Source: JAADHI01 sp964451325 (lineage in GTDB: Bacteria; Nitrospirota; Nitrospiria; SBBL01; JAADHI01). From it: DNA of 64,000 nt. Below, in pieces: positions 60,254-64,000 of the stretch (position 1 is the first letter of the stretch; the number at the start of each line of letters is the position of its first letter). The notes beneath the pieces were generated by a model. That model did no database searches, had not been told where the DNA came from, and was given only the letters and a program-made list of their open reading frames with translations. The DNA lies in NCBI GenBank assembly GCA_964451325.1, contig CAYVHO010000016.1, positions 1-64,000 of the forward strand, given 5' to 3'. Made by a program: the position numbers and the translations under genes.

Positions 60254-61670
60254 TCCGTGTCAGAACGCAGGATCTCAGCATGATCGTCTGAACGAAGGAT
60301 TGGCATTAAGGGATGGGGAAATGCCTCAGTTAAGCACGATATTAAATCCTCAAAAAATGCTGAATATTTTCAGAAAGACTTTGCGTCCTACCGGAGAGGG
60401 CCATTATCACATTTATGAAATTATCGACTGCAAAGTGGAGCGATTCAGATACCGAAAAGGAGATCGTATTATCCTGCAATACCAGCTCACGCTTTACGAT
60501 CAACTGACACAACACAGCAAAAATTTATGGGTGACAGGCATAAGCCGAAACAAGCTCAAGTCGGTGCGCAAACGTTACAATCGTATCACCCGTTCAGATG
60601 CATGGTGGAATACCTACCTTTCCTCACTCATTTTTGAACCCGTTTTATATCTGCCGGATCTCAAACTGCTGCTCCAGACTTATCCGCAGGATTACCATCT
60701 TCCCACTTTGCCCCTCTTGTTGAATGATCGTTTGAAAATGTGTGAAAGCTTGATCCTGAATCAATTGGAAGAAGGCTGGCAAATCATGGAGAGCAAACTG
60801 GAACTCATTCGATACCGCCCACTTCAAGCCGCGACATTTCGCTGTGCGTTTGAAACAAAGCCGCTTCATAAAAAAGAACCGCTCAAGAAAAATTTTTATT
60901 TCAAGCTGTTTAAAGGGAATGAAGGCCTATCTGCTTTTGAAGACCTCCTTCAATTCAAGCAGGTTTTTCCGCTAAGAAAAAAAGGCATTCATGTACTCAA
61001 TGCTCTGAGCTATTCCAGTCAACTCAAGACCCTCGTCCTCGAAGAAGCGCCTGGCATTCCCTTGAGTGCCTTTATTTTAAACGGGCTTTCTATTGAATAT
61101 ACCTTGGCAAAAACGGCCGAAGCCCTTGCTGAATTTCATCTGAGTTCTTGTTCATTTCTTAAGAAACAATCGAGAGAAGAACGCTTTTATTTACTCGAAA
61201 AAGCAATTCGCTTTATTCAGGATATTTGTCCGGAACACCAGGAAAAATTGCATCAGATTTCATTTCAGATTCAAACTCGATTGGAAAAGGTCACGCTTTG
61301 TCCGACACATTTAGATTTTAAACCAGAACACGTCTTTATTGACGGCCTACGTGTGACTTTCATTGATCTGGATGCTGCTGCGATGAGCGATCCTGTTTAT
61401 GATCTTGCGTCGCTCATCGCACGTATCGCCTTTCTTTCAGAATCCGGACAGATTCCCCAGACAATCACGAACAGGGCAGTACGGGTTCTCAAAACGCGTT
61501 ATTTTTCTCAAGTGCCGCGTTCATGGAAAGAAAGACTCATCCCAAATTACTGTTGTGCGTCTCTGAAAATCGCCTGTTACCTCCTTCAACATCAGGAAAC
61601 AGAAGCCAAGACGCGTGTTGCTCAAATTCTGAACAAATGTGTCCAGCAATTATCCCAAAAGGAAAGGTAA
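60246..61670 (+). CDS. Phosphotransferase (APH/choline-kinase fold)
   Basis: The catalytic loop is CPTHLDFKPEHVFIDG with the H-x-D motif, followed by VTFIDLDAAAMSDPVYDLAS, the metal-binding aspartate region. The N-lobe is divergent but has VERFRYRKGDRIILQYQL, which fits the nucleotide-binding sheet. It may phosphorylate a sugar or a lipid intermediate. The ATG at 60246 overlaps the glycosyltransferase stop; a later ATG at 60321 has a better ribosome site and is possible. Confidence 0.78.
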   Translation: MHSPCQNAGSQHDRLNEGLALRDGEMPQLSTILNPQKMLNIFRKTLRPTGEGHYHIYEIIDCKVERFRYRKGDRIILQYQLTLYDQLTQHSKNLWVTGISRNKLKSVRKRYNRITRSDAWWNTYLSSLIFEPVLYLPDLKLLLQTYPQDYHLPTLPLLLNDRLKMCESLILNQLEEGWQIMESKLELIRYRPLQAATFRCAFETKPLHKKEPLKKNFYFKLFKGNEGLSAFEDLLQFKQVFPLRKKGIHVLNALSYSSQLKTLVLEEAPGIPLSAFILNGLSIEYTLAKTAEALAEFHLSSCSFLKKQSREERFYLLEKAIRFIQDICPEHQEKLHQISFQIQTRLEKVTLCPTHLDFKPEHVFIDGLRVTFIDLDAAAMSDPVYDLASLIARIAFLSESGQIPQTITNRAVRVLKTRYFSQVPRSWKERLIPNYCCASLKIACYLLQHQETEAKTRVAQILNKCVQQLSQKER

Positions 61671-61675
61671 AATCC

Positions 61676-62932
61676 ATGAAAATTTTATACATCTGTGCTG
61701 ATTTTGGCATTCCCGTATTGGGCACAAAAGGGGCCTCTGTGCATGTACGGGAAATGATTTCGGCCCTCAATCGTGCAGGACATTCTGTTGTGCTTGCAGC
61801 GCCAAAACTTCAAAAAGTGCTCTGGGAAAAACCGGAAGAAATTGCAGGCCGGCTCCTGCACCTGCCACCGGCCGCCGTAAGTCGTGAGACCATGAAATGC
61901 CTGATGGAATTTGAAGACATGCTGGGAGAGACAAGCCCGCTGCCGGGACAAATCCGCCGAATGCTCTACAACAAAGAAATGTCCCACCAATTACTCCGTC
62001 ATTTTACGAGCCATCCACCCGATTTTATTTACGAGCGCGCCGCGCTCTTTTCCACCGTCGGTGTCACGGTCGCGGAAGCCTTAGGCAAACCCCTGATTTT
62101 GGAATTAAATGCCCCCCTGGCCGATGAGCAGTCATTGTACCGGGGGGCATCTTTAACTACCTTGGCGAAAAAAACAGAACAATTTGTTTTAAGCCACAGC
62201 GAGGCCGTGCTGACCGTTTCCGAGCTACTCAAAAATTACGCCGTCTCTACGGGTGCGAAGCCTACCGCAGTTCATGTCTCTCCAAACGGCGTCAATATCC
62301 AAAATTTTCAAACAAAAACCGCGACAAAAGAAACAAAGTCCGCCTGGGAATTGGGCACGGGCCCCGTCATCGGTTTTGTGGGGGGACTTCGGCCCTGGCA
62401 TGGCGTGATGGCCCTGCCCGAACTTGCAGAACAGCTCCATAAAAAACATGCAAACATCAAGATTGTGATTGTCGGTGAGGGGCCGCTTCGCAGCCGCTTG
62501 AAGTATGAATTTTCGGCGCGAAGGCTTTCTGAGAATGTGCTGTTTACGGGAGCAGTTTCCCATGAAAAAGTGGCTGCCCTGATCCCGACATTCGACATTG
62601 CCGTCGCACCTTATGAAAAATTGAATCATGATTTTTATTTTTCACCTTTGAAACTTTTTGAATACATGGCCTGCGGCGTAGCGGTCGTGGCTGCAAAAGC
62701 CGGGCAAATTGGAGAAATCATCAAACATGGCAGAACAGGACTGCTCTATCCCCCCGGTGAAACACCAACCTTCATCGCACACTGTGAACAGCTTCTTGCA
62801 GAACCCCATTTAAGAAAAGAAATCGCCCAAGCGGCGGCAAAAGAAGTGCGCTCAAACTACACCTGGGATCACAACGCATCCCGTGTCCTTTCAATTTTCA
62901 GACAACTCAAGGAAGAAGGGAGATTCTCATGA
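61676..62932 (+). CDS. Glycosyltransferase family 4
   Basis: The 418-residue GT-B enzyme starts MKILYICADFGIPVLGTKGA and has the donor-domain motifs GPVIGFVGGLRPWHGVMALP and FYFSPLKLFEYMACGVAVVA, with the E-x7-E type region. The ATG at 61676 follows AAAGGAAAGG; the frame extension to 61523 overlaps the kinase gene. The stop overlaps the next glycosyltransferase (ATGA). Donor and acceptor are unknown. Confidence 0.9.
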   Translation: MKILYICADFGIPVLGTKGASVHVREMISALNRAGHSVVLAAPKLQKVLWEKPEEIAGRLLHLPPAAVSRETMKCLMEFEDMLGETSPLPGQIRRMLYNKEMSHQLLRHFTSHPPDFIYERAALFSTVGVTVAEALGKPLILELNAPLADEQSLYRGASLTTLAKKTEQFVLSHSEAVLTVSELLKNYAVSTGAKPTAVHVSPNGVNIQNFQTKTATKETKSAWELGTGPVIGFVGGLRPWHGVMALPELAEQLHKKHANIKIVIVGEGPLRSRLKYEFSARRLSENVLFTGAVSHEKVAALIPTFDIAVAPYEKLNHDFYFSPLKLFEYMACGVAVVAAKAGQIGEIIKHGRTGLLYPPGETPTFIAHCEQLLAEPHLRKEIAQAAAKEVRSNYTWDHNASRVLSIFRQLKEEGRFS

Positions 62933-64000
62933 AAAAAAACAGACCAAGACGCATCGCCTATGTGCTGAAGGTCTTCCCTAAACGCTCGGAAACCTTTGTG
63001 GCGCGGGAAATTGCAGAGATCAAAAAACGCGGGATTTCGGTTTGTATTCTCTCCCTGAACCGTCCGGATGAACTTGTGTTGCAGGACATCGTAGAAAAAG
63101 CCCATTTGGAAAAAGAAATCGTCTACGGGAGCGCACATTTTTCCGAAGCACTCGCAAATTTCAAACCGGATTTAATCCATGCCCACTTTGCCACCGAAGC
63201 GACGGCTGCGGCCATGCCTTTGGCGCTACAGTACAAATGCCCGCTCACTTTTACGGCGCACGGCTACGATATCTACCGTCGTCCGCCCGCCGATTTTAAT
63301 CAACGTGCGGCAAAAGCTGCGGCGGTCATCACCGTTTCCGAGGCCAATCGCGCCTATATCACCCAAATATTTAATGTGCCAGATGAAAAAATCAGGACAA
63401 TTTCTTCGGGGATCGATACCCATTTATTTCGGCCCGATAAAAAGCCAAACCCTCTGCCTTTGATCGTCTGTGTCGCAAGACTCGTCCCGGTTAAAAATCT
63501 CTCACTGCTCTTGTCCGCCTGCATGATTTTGAAAACACAGGGCATTGTTTTTCAATGTGTCATTGTCGGCGAAGGCCGCAGCCGCGAAGACCTTGAAACA
63601 ATGCAAAAACAACTGCAATTGGAAAAGACGGTTGTTTTTACCGGCGCGGCAGACAGCGCTCAAGTGCTGGCCTGGTGGCAACGGGCCGATGTTGCAGTCT
63701 TGAGCAGCACGAGCGAAGGCATGCCCGTGAGTCTTTTGGAGGCTGCGGCCTGCGCTGTGCCCATTGTGGCGACCGCTGTTGGCGGCATTCCGGAGTTGGT
63801 AGAGACGGGCGAAACGGGATACCTGGTGCCTCCGGGGGAGGCATCCTTGCTGGCGATTTGTATCAAATCGCTCTTGCTCAATCCGGAAAAGGCTCATCGA
63901 ATGGGCAATGCGGCCCGCAAAAAAATAGAGCAGCGTTTCTCCATCGCACATCAAGGGGATCAATTGCTCGCATTATGGACAGAGCTGATCAATAAGGAGG
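62929..64000 (+). CDS. Glycosyltransferase family 4, cut by the window end
   Basis: The frame starts at the ATGA overlap and stays open to the last base, so the C-terminus is missing. It shows RRIAYVLKVFPKRSETFVAR, LIHAHFATEATAAAMPLALQ, LTFTAHGYDIYRRPPADFNQ and STSEGMPVSLLEAAACAVPI followed by VATAVGGIPEL, all GT4 motifs. About 357 residues are visible, close to the usual length. A GGAGG at the very end could belong to the next gene. Confidence 0.88.
   Translation, partial: MKKNRPRRIAYVLKVFPKRSETFVAREIAEIKKRGISVCILSLNRPDELVLQDIVEKAHLEKEIVYGSAHFSEALANFKPDLIHAHFATEATAAAMPLALQYKCPLTFTAHGYDIYRRPPADFNQRAAKAAAVITVSEANRAYITQIFNVPDEKIRTISSGIDTHLFRPDKKPNPLPLIVCVARLVPVKNLSLLLSACMILKTQGIVFQCVIVGEGRSREDLETMQKQLQLEKTVVFTGAADSAQVLAWWQRADVAVLSSTSEGMPVSLLEAAACAVPIVATAVGGIPELVETGETGYLVPPGEASLLAICIKSLLLNPEKAHRMGNAARKKIEQRFSIAHQGDQLLALWTELINKE

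Noticed and set aside
1..64000. tRNA, rRNA, CRISPR array or complete insertion sequence
   Set aside because: No cloverleaf-like segment, rRNA stretch, regularly spaced repeat array or intact transposase gene was recognised by reading; a dedicated search could still find a missed tRNA.

Overview
The window looks like chromosomal DNA of moderate GC from a Gram-negative, deltaproteobacteria-like bacterium. This is inferred from gene content: a Myxococcus-type mglB-mglA pair, a Wsp-like chemosensory operon with a haem c receptor, outer-membrane phospholipase A, Lol/MacB-like export genes, a five-subunit 2-oxoacid:ferredoxin oxidoreductase and a complete beta-oxidation operon. No rRNA, tRNA or CRISPR array was recognised, so the lineage is not fixed.

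Layout. 1-3.8 kb is accessory DNA: a MITE-like inverted-repeat element, an internally deleted ArdA antirestriction gene with a 55-bp duplicate of its 3' part, an AbiE-type toxin-antitoxin pair, and a decayed mobilisation module (frameshifted mobC, relaxase cut after about 40 codons). 3.8-7.0 kb holds an acyltransferase, glutamate dehydrogenase and a CBS-domain protein on the minus strand. 7.2-16.6 kb is a plus-strand fatty acid oxidation operon (acyl-CoA synthetase, thiolase, hydroxyacyl-CoA dehydrogenase, enoyl-CoA hydratase, acyl-CoA dehydrogenase, EtfB, EtfA, FixC-like ETF dehydrogenase). A lipoprotein gene bracketed by 22-bp direct repeats follows. 18.5-26.7 kb is a minus-strand operon cheR(TPR)-cheW-cheW-mcp-cheA(REC)-REC/GGDEF, which resembles Wsp systems but has a CxxCH haem motif in the receptor and no cheB. 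26.8-34.7 kb carries single genes: adenosine deaminase, a broken mscS, mgtC-like, a DnaJ/CbpA chaperone, a DUF4382 lipoprotein, DUF1841, a thioredoxin-like ferredoxin and a PNPOx-like protein. 34.8-38.4 kb is a siroheme nitrite/sulfite reductase, a TusA-like protein and a dihydroorotate dehydrogenase-like protein. 38.5-39.9 kb has two tandem toxin-antitoxin pairs with PIN toxins, each preceded by an inverted-repeat operator. An ABC-F ATPase, mglBA and the por operon (E-A-B-G-D) follow to 47.5 kb. 47.6-50.0 kb is a Crp/Fnr regulator-pldA-lipoprotein operon. 50.1-51.6 kb holds an SDR and a DedA/VTT membrane protein. 51.6-58.5 kb is an eight-gene overlapping operon (TPR protein, beta-barrel, ABC ATPase, FtsX permease, LolA-like protein, second beta-barrel, LytS-type kinase, LytTR regulator). 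58.9 kb to the end is a glycosyltransferase operon driven by a near-consensus promoter whose -10 box lies at the centre of a perfect palindrome.

How the genes work together. Electrons from acyl-CoA dehydrogenase would pass through EtfAB to the FixC-like protein and then to quinone, although its usual FixX ferredoxin partner is absent. The chemosensory operon would convert a haem-detected signal into c-di-GMP output through a REC-GGDEF protein with an intact GGEEF site. The strongest candidate for an under-described system is this haem-receptor Wsp-like pathway without a methylesterase. The eight-gene export/two-component operon is the second candidate.
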